From contig NW_006763294.1 in NCBI RefSeq assembly GCF_000218685.1, positions 2,853,821-2,917,820 on the forward strand: a stretch of DNA of 64,000 bases. Reading direction: 5' to 3'. Positions 1 through 11,083 of the stretch are shown here, piece by piece; positions within the stretch are counted from its first letter, which is position 1, and each line of letters starts with the position of its first letter. The notes under the pieces were generated by a model. It ran no database searches. It saw nothing but the letters and a program-made list of their open reading frames with translations, and was not told the DNA's origin. The DNA is from Serpula lacrymans var. lacrymans S7.9 (taxonomy: Eukaryota > Basidiomycota > Agaricomycetes > Boletales > Serpulaceae). A program made the position numbers and the translations under genes.

Positions 1-173
1 ATCTTCCAAGATCCCAACATTAGATGGGTTGTAACGGTCTGGAATTTCAGTGCTGCTCAGGACTAAATCTTGAGTAATATTGTGTAAAACGTACCAACTC
101 CAGAGACTAGATTTTCTATTACACTGGTCCGCGTCGAAGGCGATATCCAGGCAGTTGCAGTACTGGAAGGCAT
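1..173 (-). CDS. eIF3 subunit K, N-terminal part (runs off window)
   Basis: Partial gene read leftward from an ATG at 173 and cut by the window edge. The first exon encodes a short N-terminus with an AWISPSTR segment. An intron of 56 nt (39-94, GTACGT...CCAG) joins it to an exon reading DRYNPSNVGILED. The RYNP-N-ILE block is the conserved N-terminal signature of eIF3k, a PCI/HAM protein of the eIF3 translation initiation complex in the cytoplasm. Only about 40 residues are visible, so the call rests on this motif and on the intron restoring a good match. The neighbour, COP9 subunit 1, is another PCI protein on the same strand. Confidence 0.68.
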
Positions 174-683
174 AACTAGACAATTTCAGTTGAAGGATAG
201 TTCTGGTGAGAGATGTAAATTAAAGTTTGCCGATGCGGCCTCAGCACTTTTTTGCATGACCCCGCCTTGGGTATGGGGGGTTATTCAAGTCACGTGATCA
301 CACGCGTTTGACCTCAGACACAAGTAGATGTCAAGTAGAGATAATAAATGTATGACGTTTAGACCATGAATCAGTTCACGATTCAGACGAACAGGGTAAT
401 GCGAATAGTGCACGATTGGGCTCCTCCGACCCCAAATAGACATCATACCAGCAATGAGTTATCGCACTGATATACCTCATGGTATGGCTATTTCGAAGGA
501 TTGGATGATATTATAGAACTATACGTGTATAATACAATCAGTCGCCCAAGAGCTCGCCTGAATGACCGCTTTGAGGCACTTTCGGTGACTTGACGACAAT
601 ATCAGCTTGCTGCCTGCATATCCCGCCGTCCCATTTCGTTAATTCTACAACGCAGAAAGATAACAAGAGAAGAATAAAAAGGC
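174..683. other. intergenic, eIF3k to CSN1
   Basis: About 510 bp between the eIF3k start and the CSN1 stop. It must hold the eIF3k promoter and the CSN1 3' UTR. A TCACGTGATC palindromic E-box-like site lies near 290-300. I see no coding potential. Confidence 0.5.
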
Positions 684-2478
684 TTACAAACGCATACGCA
701 GCAACAATTTGCGATTAGCACACTGCATTTCGGCACCAGCGCGTATGGCACGTGCGAATAACTCTGCCCGGTAGTCGGTTTTCTTTGCTTTCAGTATCTA
801 ATTTGTGAGCGGTGATGGTGCGGATGAGAAAGTGTTTGAGGACATATAATCTGGGTCGATAAGAAGAAGAGCAACCCACCTTGTTCTGACTATCTACTCT
901 TCCTTGTATTTGCCCAGACTGGATGAGGGCAACGACCTCCTTCTCGACCTCCTCGATCGTCCATCCAAAGGCTGTACTCATTCGGTCCAGCTTTATCGAT
1001 GCAAACGGCTGAAAATACAGGATAATGGCAACGTTGCGAATGCAGTTGGTAATCTCTTGGATGTGTGCGGCAAGGTGCAAGTCAACCGAGTGTCGTGTCT
1101 GCCGGCGAAGCCAGTTAACCAAAGCTCACACTCTGAGAAGAGACATCAAAATAAAGATGCATACTGAATACCGGGAGAGTAACTCGAGTGTCATTTTAAA
1201 GTTACTCGTCATATATGCTTGGATGAGTTCTCGAATGTAGGGCTCCTGCTCGATGTATACCGAAAAGACAGCATTGTCGAGCAATTGTGACTTGATTGCA
1301 GAACGAGACAGAGTCGATAGTGCGCACAGCGTGCCATATATTGCAATATCACTCGGTGCTACCAGCTATTATTTTGATGTCATCTCGCATTCAACGCATT
1401 AGACATATAGCATGTATTCACCTTGCCTAGCCAATCTCCGAGCTGTTGTGCAGACCCCAGTTTCAAAAAGGTTAACGCAGCCTTCTCGTAGTTTGCCAGA
1501 CCAAGGCAAGAAAGCGCTGTGGCCAAGTCGAGTTTTGATTGTACTTTCTCTCGCTCTGCAAACTTCTTATTCGTGGTTGCCTGTGTTGCTTGTGGATTGT
1601 TCGCGGCTGCGTTATTACTCGCAGCATTGGCAGCGTCCAGGGCAGCATCAGCCTTGAAGACGTACGTCGGGATATGAGCATAGTTCTTTTGTTCAATCAA
1701 CAACTTAACCATGCCATCGTTTCTTCTATTAGCTCATTTCATCCGATTGAATAAGCCAGAGGATGCGCTTACCTCGAGTACGGAGAGGCACATATCAAGG
1801 ACATGTTGGCTTGTTGTACAAAACTCTCGTGACTTTGTATAGTTTTTCAGTGCCATAGGAAAATCTCCCGTAGCACGGAAGAAATCGCCAAGGTCTCTAT
1901 GACCCATCTTCAGATAACGTACCGATCAGCCAAACTATAGCCTTTTCTGTCACAGACATGGTACAGAACGCACTCGTATGCTCTCTTTGATCATATTATT
2001 TGAATAGGTCTTCAATTCTACCTCCAGCTTCGTCCTTTCAGCCTGATTCTTCTTCACAGTTTCATCCATCCATGATGACCGCATCGAGTCGATTTCGGAG
2101 GTGGGTGGTACATTTACGCCTGGGATAGAGGCGAGATATTCGTAAGTGGCGATGGCAGATTGGTACAGAGCTGGATCGCGCAATTGCTGGATATGTGTGA
2201 GTGCGAGTTTAAGGGCTTGAGGAGCAATGGTGGGACATGTAGATATGACGAGGAGAAGGCGATCAACAGCAGTACGGCCTTTGGCGAAGATATGAGCCCT
2301 GTTCAAGAAGATATGAATCGCATATACCTGTGTAACCAGATATGTAGGTTTCCAGATCGAACGGATGCGCATCGTCTACAGGAAGAAGAGTAGGTCGCTT
2401 CTGGCCTTTCTGGAAAGCATTGTTCTCGCCGCCGTGCGAGATGTTCTCGGGGATGTCGACCTCCATTTCGATGGGCAT
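684..2478 (-). CDS. COP9 signalosome complex subunit 1 (CSN1/GPS1, PCI domain)
   Basis: CSN1 is the largest PCI subunit of the COP9 signalosome, which removes NEDD8 from cullins. The start is ATG 2478, followed by an acidic N-terminus. The next segments are [12 protein letters not shown], then [15 protein letters not shown]...ALKLAL, the typical CSN1/RPN7 N-terminal repeat region. Downstream come [16 protein letters not shown], a long Ala/Asn insertion ([16 protein letters not shown]) and the winged-helix PCI end [30 protein letters not shown]. The open frame at the 3' end is misleading. An 82-nt intron (GTGGGT...TTAG) after SQNK restores the family C-terminus, ending in RMRL and a stop at 684-686. 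Several introns of 50-60 nt are needed and none of the exons shows a break. The Ala/Asn insertion is unusual but lies in a variable loop. Confidence 0.9.
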
Positions 2479-3102
2479 GCGAGTATTCGTACGGACAGAT
2501 TCAGACTTTCATGCAAGGCGGAGGCTTGAAAAGGTGATTGCAGGTTTGCGATAAGATCGAACTTGAACGAAACTCAGATCGTGTTCCGCTTAGCACTGGA
2601 ATTTGCTTTACAGCGACAGCAATGTAATGAAAGAACAGTTAGTTAAACGTTAAACGTTGTCGACGTCGACGTTGTCTGCAGTGGCCACCGGCAGCAATCC
2701 TCATTCGGAGTCCTCCCGCGGTACACACCACCCTATTTGGGCTTGTTTACCAAAGGCTTCCAATGCTCGGTAACAAAATTGACTACCGACACCTGCTCAC
2801 ACCTCAGACAAAGTATCTGTGCTACTAGTAAGAAATAAAACATTAGCTTAACGTGCTAATACAGCTTTGACTTGGATTTTACCAACACTAGCAGAGTAAT
2901 TTTTCTGTGCTGCCAATGCCCATAACCCACGTCTAAGAACCATACGAACTTACTGCACCCTTTGCCCAAGGCTTCAATCCCCTTTAGCCAACGAAAGCGT
3001 ATGGTCCTTTTGTTTCGTACCCTCTGCCCATCGCTCCATCTTCTAACTGTTTCTACTTAAAATGATACACGTGCAGTCTTGCCCAACTCACGAAACTCCC
3101 TC
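2479..3102. other. divergent intergenic region, CSN1 / PP2C-1
   Basis: About 620 bp between two divergently transcribed genes. It contains a short palindromic cluster near 2645-2675 (TTAAACGTTAAACG followed by two GTCGAC copies). CT-rich stretches lie just upstream of the PP2C ATG, as is common at basidiomycete transcription starts. No ORF is supported. Confidence 0.4.
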
Positions 3103-4541
3103 ATGTCTAACCCACCTGTTTATCGCCAATGTAACATCACAGGCTATGCGCTGACAGATCCTGGACCGTGGAGGTACCGCTTGCTTTCTGAACCAGCACT
3201 CACGGCCGAGTTTACTCGCCTGGTCAAGACTGAAAATGTACTCGGATCAGCTTGTGTCTGTCTCCAGCCGAACCGCCAACCTAGCGAAGACAGACATGCC
3301 ATCCGTGACCTCCACCTTCCGCTCGGAAATTGGCGTTTCGCTGGAGTCTTTGACGGTAGGCAGTATAGCTTATCACTCGATCGAGTCAATACTGAAAGCT
3401 TGTTATCTCTTTTCACACAGGACATGCCGGTAAAGAGACAGTAGATTACACTGTTTCTGCCTTCCCTACCTTCCTTCAAAGGTCCTTATCTGCAGCATTT
3501 GCAAACATTGACAAAGACTCGTTCTCTCCACAATTCGTGTCCAAGGCTTTAGCTCAGGCTGTCGTTGACTTTGATAATTCTATCATGAACGACTTTGTGG
3601 GCCTCTTCCCAGGAGGGCTCGATGGCCTTGCAAAGCTCTCTGACAGTGAGATCGAGGCCATAGTCAATGACTCCGCGTCAGGTGGAAAGAATAATATCAA
3701 AGTACTACGATGCATGAGAGGCTCGACTCTCCTCGTTTCTCTCCTCGACCCATCAAGGGAAAATCTCTGGGTTGCAAGTCTGGGTGACTGCCAAGCTGGT
3801 GAGCTTAAGTAGCGTGCAAGCGGACTTTGTCGCTCATGTTACTTTTGTAACAAAGCCCTTGGATCGAAAGGCTCGACTGGTGTTTGGCATTCCACCCTTC
3901 TGAGTTCCAACCACAATGGTGTAGATGCTGCAGAAACTGATCGCATTAATAAGGAACATCCAGGCGAAGCAGCCTGCGTGGAGAACGACCGAGTACTAGG
4001 TGCAATCGCCCCAACTCGCGGTCAGTCTCCTCTATGCATCCCGTCCCATCATCCTCGCTGATCCTCCCATATTTATCCAGTTATCGGTGACCACACATTC
4101 AAACTACCAGTTCCCTACACACGGCGCGTCTTCCTGAACACTATACCCGGTTTCTATGACACGTCCAAGGTATTAAATATGATAGGGCGCAGCAAGACAC
4201 CTCCATATCTCTCCAACATCCCTGACGTCCGGCACGTCGATCTCAAAGCGCTCAACAGCACAGACCAATTCTTGCTCATGTGTTCAGACGGGCTCGTCGA
4301 TATGTACATGGACGGTCCCCAAGATGCGGCCTTTTTTGAGAGGGTGGTGGAGAGTTGGGTCAGGATTGTGGGTGATAAGATTGGTAAAGGTGGGAGTGGG
4401 TCTGGGTTGGAAGCGCCTGCGCTGTCGCTAATGCGTGATGCTCTCGGGGGTGCCGATGAGGACAAGGTGTCGCGGATGTTGACCGTGGAGACACCAGAGA
4501 AGTGCATGGACGACATCACTCTTCTGTTGCAGCGCATCTGA
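3103..4541 (+). CDS. PP2C-family protein phosphatase, copy 1
   Basis: Metal-dependent Ser/Thr phosphatase of the PP2C fold, in the branch related to fungal pyruvate dehydrogenase phosphatase-like proteins. The start is ATG 3103 (MSNPPVYRQ). Four exons are separated by introns at 3356-3420, 3799-3855 and 4021-4080, each restoring the frame exactly. Visible motifs in order are: PSEDRHAI (metal-binding ED), GVFDGHAG across intron 1, the KNNIKVLRCMRGSTLL block, LWVASLGDCQA (GDxxA motif), DRVLGAIAPTR, LLMCSDGLVD and the terminal CMDDITLLLQRI. All expected metal ligands are present, so it should be active. The substrate cannot be inferred. A paralogue with introns at the same three positions lies at 54782-56135. 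The gene converges on the asparagine synthase 3' end. Confidence 0.9.
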
Positions 4542-4797
4542 GACGATACCAGGTTGGTCAAAGTTTGTATTATCCCTAGTAGCTGTATTAGTAGTAAGGT
4601 CTAACCGTTACATCTATTTCTAAGGCGTTAGCTCGTCCCTCACAAAACTTTGACTATCACATCAGTAATTTGGTCTGATTGGGGAGACTTGAGTTGGCAG
4701 GGCTAACGTATGCGTATTGTGAATGAAAAAATTGATTTGAGTGATGAAGATTTGTAAGTTTGGACTACGATATATTGGTTAACATAACATTATATTG

Positions 4798-7299
4798 TCA
4801 TACATGTGCTGTCGGCAAATCAAACCGATCTTGTAGAATCACAAGACTCCACACGAAAAGAAGTGTCCTGGCCCGTTTATCAAGCCCACCGTCCACAGGC
4901 GATTCAGGCGACTCGAGATAGTCGTGGAGCAATCCTTTGATGTGATCCCAGTTCGCAAACCCAAGGCGCCTGACAGTAGCTTCGGTAACTCGCTCCTTCA
5001 GCATGACCTGTAAAGCCGTGTAGACTTTTTCGCCACTGACTGCAGCTGGACGAGGGATGGGAACATTGTATTGGGATTTCTTGCGATAGTATAGTTCATC
5101 TGTAATGAATGGCCGCACGGCTTGACGCAGCACCCACTTCTCGATGAAAGACCATTTACGCGGGGTTATCTCTGGCTCTCCCTCCAGGACGGGTCTTACT
5201 TTGAGAGATCTGGTGATTATTTGAATTGGGTCTGTCTGGGTAACATGGTAGGGAGGTGCTCACGGAGGAAGTGTGTTGGCGTATTCCACCAGCTTGTGGT
5301 CCAAAAATGGAGGCCTCCCTTCAATTGAGTTGGCCATCTCGGAACGTTCACCGACGTAGTTCAGAATCCCATTGCTAAGCATGGTTTTTGAAACAGAATA
5401 CTGCATAAAATCCCATAAACAATCATACCCAACAAAAAGAAAAGTTATCAAGAAGCACTGACCAGTCCCATATGCAATGGGTGCCATTGACCAGTGATAG
5501 CCTTCTCTCTAGCTCTCGCGTCGAAACCTTCAGCGATTATTTGCGTAAGTTCAGGTCCACCGACTTTTTGGAGAACTTCAGCAGTGAAAAGATCTGGAGG
5601 AGGGCTACTGGTAGCCCAGACGCGGTGCGTGCTGATTCCGCCATACATATCTCGACCCATTGTGGCATCGGTGAAAGACATGTTGCTAATCGAGACGTGA
5701 TCCTGGGGTGGCTTCATCGCTTCGACGGTTTTGAGATACATATCCAGCTCATCCTTGGCAGGAAGCGGGAATCCGAGGCTCACAGATGCAGGGTCAGTAT
5801 CCCGCAGATAATCTAGCAGGAGGAACGAGTAGCCCCCAAATACTTCGTCTGACCCTTCACCAGAAAGAATGACCTGGAACCCGTAGTACACGCATACATT
5901 CTAGTGAGTGATAATTCAGCATTAAAATAAAATGAAAGAAAAATCACCTTATACCCTTGTTCCCGAACGAACTTTGACAGAATGACTTTACCGGCACCGT
6001 GAAGAGTCAGCGTTGGTTGCTCAGCATGCCAAACTGCTGGCTCGAAATTTTCTACAAGATCTGTTTCAGTAGGTTCGATCATATGTACGTCAGCACCAAT
6101 TGTGGCAGCCATTCGTCGTGCTATTGGGCCCTCATCCAGTACTCCGCTTTCTACAATACATAAAACCATAAGAAATTCAGAGTCATAGAAACGATGGATA
6201 ACGATACAAAGACGACTCACGAGGGAACGCAAGTGTGAACGTTGCCAATTTGGCATCTGGATCCTTTTCTTTCAATAAAGAAGCAGCGATACCTGCTACT
6301 GCAGCGCTATCGATTCCACCACTAAGGTACAAACCAAGTGGAACGTCGGAACGCAGACGCAATCTCACTGCTTCCACTAATCGCTCACGTACACCATCAA
6401 TCATCTCCTCCACCGTACGAGTTTCCACGACAGTTGGAGGTGCATACGAATGGTCCCAGTAAGCTTGAATTTTTAGGTGGCCAGTACGGCGGAGAGTGAT
6501 GGAGTGGCCCATGGGGACCTATGAGATAAACATGATGTATTTGATACGCGTTCACTCGGTCAATGCACATCAAGCTGACCTTGAAGACACCCTTGAAGAC
6601 GGTTCTGTCATCATTCAAGTCACCCATTTGAACAACACTCTCGACATCCCACTCAGGTTTCCATCCAAAAGCTCTCATGGCCTTCACTTCACTGGAAATG
6701 AGAAGGTGGCCGTCGACCAGGGAGTAATAAAGTGGCTTGATGCCAAACCGATCGCGGGCAGCGAACAGTAAGTCACGACGTGAATCATAAAGCACAAAAG
6801 CAAATTCTCCACGGAGCCAAGTCAAGAGGTTGAAGCCATAACATTTGTACCTAGCGATGCAACAATGACATACTATCGAGTCAGTGGTTGAGAAAGATGG
6901 GCTTACAGATGCACAACGAGTTCAGAATCTGAGTTTGTCTTGAAGTGGGATCCTTTTGCTTCTAGCTCTGCACGGATACGCTCATAATCATAAAGCTCGC
7001 CTGTTACGACAACATGGACATTATAATCATCATCGTGGAGAGGTTGTTGGCCAGTAACCAAGTCAATAATAGATAGGCGGACGTGGCCCATAGCTTCAAT
7101 AATATATATACTGAGCGACGACAAAGCGCATATATGAGAACGACTTACCGACTCTACCATCCGGAGAGACATAAGTACCAGTGGAGTCAGGACCTCGATG
7201 AGTGATCGCGCTGATCGATTGATCTACTTGTGCCTGTAGAGCAGTTGCAGAAGAGGGGGAAGCATTGTCGGTAGCATATGAAACAGATATTCCACACAT
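4798..7299 (-). CDS. asparagine synthase (glutamine-hydrolysing), AsnB type
   Basis: Uses glutamine and ATP to convert aspartate to asparagine in the cytosol. The start is ATG 7299, giving MCGIS, with Cys2 as the N-terminal nucleophile of the class II glutaminase domain. The glutaminase half shows THRGPDSTGTY, MGHVRLSIIDL, QPLHDDDYNVHVVVTGELYDY, GEFAFVLYD and ARDRFGIKPLYYS. The synthetase half shows the ATP-binding SGGIDSA loop, then VILSGEGSDEVFGGY, RSEMANSIEGRPPFLDHKLVE and a C-terminal TLLFVWSLVILQDRF. Several short introns are required, with one near 5950 joining REQGYK to VILSGEGSDE. No stops appear within exons. Fungi often have a housekeeping Asn synthetase plus shorter homologues. This could be either, but all catalytic motifs are intact. 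Confidence 0.92.
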
Positions 7300-8467
7300 T
7301 GTTGCAGGGAGTGTAAAGAGTCCACTGGAACTGTTCGGTCTGGTTATTTATTTGCAAGCAACAATCGATTGCGGAAGTGCCACAGCATTGAAGCCGCTAA
7401 GGGTGTTGACGTGGTGAACCGGGTCACATTCCAGTGACACACTAACCATAGAAGCTAGAACACTATTTAGAAACCTTGGCGTACAATATCTTGATCATCT
7501 TCGGTTCTTGTTTGTGGGAACATTAGCTGTGCGTTAGGGGTCCATGCTGGAGTACATACTCCGTTTAAAAAGGGTAATAGAAGCGAAAACATCGCAAAGA
7601 GGAGCCTTATACGGTTGCGAACCTCATTGCAAGGCTGGTACCCATGACCAAAACGCGGACACGAGGTCGCCAGAATGCGAAGTCTCGGAGATGCTTGAAA
7701 TCGACTAAAAGCTTGCAAACTTCCAGGTTTTGCCATGGTTCGTAGCTAGACAAAGGCAAGATGTTGCAACCATCAGACGCCGAATTGTTGAAGAAAACCA
7801 GAACAAATGCCGGTGGACGATACAAGAAGGAATGAAAGTTGTGTCACGGTTGCAAGGCAAGTCCGAGTCTGACTTTCGCCGCATGACATTGACATCGGGC
7901 TCGGCGAAACGTCGGCAATGGCGGTCTCCATATGGTATGTTCTCTAGTGCCACTCTTCCCGGCCGCCAAAGATCCAAATGTTCAACGCTGAAAATTCAGC
8001 GGTATGTTTTACTGAAATTTCTTCAAATAGCATGCCCCAGAAAACTCGCTCAGAAAACTTGCTGCACTTCGTAGCCGCGTTCACGACTCTCGAGAGATTA
8101 CATACTTACCTTGAAATTTTTTCTCTCATAGCTTTGGATCTTCTGTTCCGTCTACTTCCCCATATGGCCCCAGCGCTGTAGAAGCATTTCGGTCTATAGC
8201 AAGGTCCAGGAATGCCATCAATCTATTCGGCTACGACTTGGATGTACCAATGCCAAACTTACATCTTATGTGGCTGAAGCATGTCACTGTTATCGTCAAA
8301 CCGCTTTCTTTCTAGGGCTATGTTCAATATCAAAGATGTGTACGTCGAACCCGAGACGAATCAGTCTATTTTGAAGCCTTAACTTTAAATAATACAAACA
8401 GTCACAGTCGCAATCGAAGCGCTTGGATACTCTGTTGCTGGAACTCTCCCACCTGTCTTTCATCCTT
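7300..8467. other. intergenic region, no convincing gene
   Basis: About 1.17 kb between the divergent starts of the asparagine synthase and the alpha/beta hydrolase. Open frames here are short, overlap on both strands and resemble nothing I recognise. One stretch (8130-8320) has an intron-like CTCATAG followed by about 60 open codons, including SRNAINLFGYDLDVPMPNLHL. It could be a decayed exon, but no family is evident. Promoters of both neighbours must lie here. Confidence 0.4.
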
Positions 8468-9738
8468 ATGACACACGAATGGCGCCGCCAGCCTTTCCGT
8501 GCACTATACTTGGGTTATCAACTCCTGTTCATAGTATTCCTGTTCATTCCCTATCATGTCGTCAAATATGCACCTCGAGCGTGGCGTCCAAGAAAATCTT
8601 GGTCCCTACAGCGCAGTGTAGGTATCGCATTCGTTCGTTATTTGGGGAAGGTTGAGGAGAAGTACGCCCGATATCGCACTTTCCTCAATAATATATATTC
8701 TGACGATATACCTACCTATTCGATAGAGTAGGATCTATGCTGAGCTTTCCAACCCACGAAGCAATAAAGGAAGGCCCTGGTGTGAAAGCTTTGTGGATCA
8801 ATCCCGTTCCAGAGCTAATGAACAAGCAACTTCAACAATGGGCAGCGATATCTGGTGTGCAACCCATCCGCATACCGGGGTACTGGATGGATAAGCAAGG
8901 TTTAGATTTCACTATCGGTGCACCCCTGCAGTCAGGCGAGAAGATCCTTTATCGTCTTCACGGCGGCGCCTACACACTACTTTCATCTCACCCAGATGAC
9001 AGGTCTGCTAAATATGCCCGTGATCTCCTAAACAAATGTTCCTCATTTCGACGTGCATTTTCCGTCGAATATCGGCTTTCTGTGGGACCTCCTTACCCTG
9101 CTCGTAATCCGTTTCCAGCCGCCCTCCTCGATGCTATCGCTGGTTATGCTTACCTCGTTAACGAGTGCAAATACAATCCTTCAGATATCGTGATAGCGGG
9201 CGAATCTGCAGGAGCAAATCTCGCTCTGGCGCTTACACGATATTTGCTTGAATGCCAGGGAGATTCTAAGGACAACGTCTTTGAGCCTCCTGCCGGATTG
9301 ATCCTTCTCTCTGCCTGGGTCGATCTCAGCACTTCGCATGTTAAACCTGGATTGTCACCCTTCCTAAATGCCGAGTCAGATTACGTCTCCCAGTTGACGC
9401 CGCTTGACTGCTACTCCAAGATTGCTTTCCTCGGACCTCACGGACGGGAAGGTGCCGAGACGAATGAGTACATATCCCCCGCCTCACTACATATCGACTC
9501 TACATTTTATCGATTTCCCAGAACCATCCTCATCGCGGGTGGCTCGGAAATGTTTTTGGACCAGATCAAAACTCTTAAGAGTAGGATGGTGCGTGATATG
9601 GGCGAGGGGAACGGCGCTGGTCAGGTTACCTACTTGGAAATGCCTGATAGTATACATTCGTTCATCAGCTGGCCCAAGTATGAGCCTCAGTGCACCGATG
9701 CGTTGCTGAAAATCGCAGAATGGGCGGACGTGTTTTAG
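8468..9738 (+). CDS. alpha/beta hydrolase, hormone-sensitive-lipase / steryl acetyl hydrolase type
   Basis: Esterase of the HSL-like alpha/beta hydrolase family. The ATG at 8468 begins MTHEWRRQPFRALYLGYQLL, followed by a hydrophobic segment that suggests a membrane anchor. A 65-nt intron at 8662-8726 (GTACGC...ATAG, CTGAC branch site near 8700) joins two reading frames, which otherwise look like a frameshift. Catalytic features are the oxyanion motif HGGAY, the nucleophile elbow GESAGANLALAL, and the C-terminal His in MPDSIHSF. Length is about 400 residues, normal for the fungal family. Likely substrates are acetylated sterols or other small lipophilic esters, but this is family inference only. 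It stands alone on the plus strand. Confidence 0.88.
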
Positions 9739-9978
9739 ATATTTTCAATTCCAGCTTCTCGCCCAGATGATTTACAATTGACAGATGCAGTTGATTGGGA
9801 AAATGTGGGCCGCGCCCTTGAAAGGAGAGAAGAATGTTTAACTGCAGTTACAAAAAACAAGAAGATTTATCTACGTGTGTACATTCAAGTTTGTCAGCTG
9901 AAGATAAGGGCGAGATATTAGTCTAAGATGGTCTAGACAAGCACCGCACGGGAAACGCAATTCTTCCATCAACTTAGC

Positions 9979-10560
9979 CTATGCGAGGTTTGCTCTCTGC
10001 ACTAATCTCATAATCCCAAGAACTAGAAGAACTTGGGGAGCGACAGGTTCATACCTGTCAACGAGAAAGTTGAGGTCAATTAGGTTGATTGATAGGGGTA
10101 AGGATACATGGGAATGTGAGAATGGAGCAGTATGCACGGTTTTTCGAGAGATTTTATCTCTTCTTCATCCAGACTTTTACGCCCGTGAAAATGGATGAAT
10201 TCAACCTAGCAACATTAGTTTTTCTAAAATGTCAGCAAACCAAATCCATATCACAATTCCTCGATCATCGTCCGTCCCCCCATCCTCTCACTCATCCATC
10301 CAATCATGACTCCAAAGCACGGTAATGATAACAGCAATGACAACACGAACCAGGACTTACCGACCCAACGCGCACGATCGGACTAGTTGTCTTCGTAGCC
10401 ACCCATGCAAGTGCGATCTGTCGAAAGGAGTGCCTTCGGCTTGCTTGAGGCGAGGGGTGGAGGCACCTATGGGGCGAGCGACATCTCCGGAGGCGAGGGG
10501 GGAGTAAGGGATGACACCGATACCTTTGAAGTTACAGTATCTAATCATCTCACGTTCCTA
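9979..10560 (-). pseudogene. aldo-keto reductase remnant (C-terminal half)
   Basis: C-terminal half of a yeast-type aldo-keto reductase (NADPH-dependent carbonyl reduction). After an AG acceptor near 10549 comes EREMIRYCNFKGIGVIPYSPLASGD, ending GTPFDR. The reading then shifts frame to QIALAWVATKTTSPIVRVGS. About 25 residues expected between these two blocks are missing, so there is a deletion of roughly 75 nt plus a frame change. Two further introns (GTAAGT...GCTAG, GTGCAT...GACAG) join KSLDEEEIKSLEKP to YEPVAPQ and a stop at 9979. No N-terminal catalytic half (Asp/Tyr/Lys/His) is recognisable upstream to 11083. An alternative is an assembly deletion in a functional gene, but the missing N-terminus argues for decay. 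Confidence 0.72.
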
Positions 10561-11083
10561 TGTATTAGGTTTGTCAAAATTAGAAAGAGAATACTTGATA
10601 CTTAAAGAGTGGGATAGTACTAGACTGGGGCTGCATGTTTTATAGAAAAGTACGGACTGTAATGTGGGTAGACGATGAGTAAAGAGGGCGCCAGCCGTGC
10701 AAGCATGAGTGTTTGAGTTGTCATTCTCCGGTAGATGAAGAGGTGGACGACCGAGGTGACTGTGGAGATGGTGTACTGTGGTATCACGATGACCAGCTGA
10801 TCGCTGATCTCGATTGCGTGGGTTGGTACCCCGGTAAGTTATAAGACACCGAGTCCCACTGCATGACAACACGGGCGCGCCAAAACCTCGAACGCCTGGC
10901 TAAGGCGATGTAGGCCCTGAAGGTGTGGCACAGAAATCGTCAAGATTAGAGATGCTTCAAATGCACAGGAATACATATCAAGAGCTGCCACCCCATGCCC
11001 ATTTCCACATTCAACCTGAACGTTACAGTATTTCAGTCCATGCTGGGTATGAACTGTATTCTGTAGATACCGACAACCGTTCG
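10561..11083. other. intergenic / eroded upstream part of the aldo-keto reductase
   Basis: About 520 bp. The first part (to about 10660) may hold a damaged MQ...LF exon of the aldo-keto reductase, followed by an intron. Beyond that I see no recognisable coding sequence. Confidence 0.35.

Noticed and set aside
715..880. C-terminal extension of CSN1 rich in Ser/Tyr/Arg read from the open frame
   Set aside because: This is read-through of an intron. Splicing at GTGGGT...TTAG gives the known CSN1 end [11 protein letters not shown].
8700..8740. Apparent frameshift and stop splitting the alpha/beta hydrolase
   Set aside because: A 65-nt intron with GTACGC donor, CTGAC branch site and ATAG acceptor (8662-8726) joins both frames and restores the family sequence, so it is not a broken gene.
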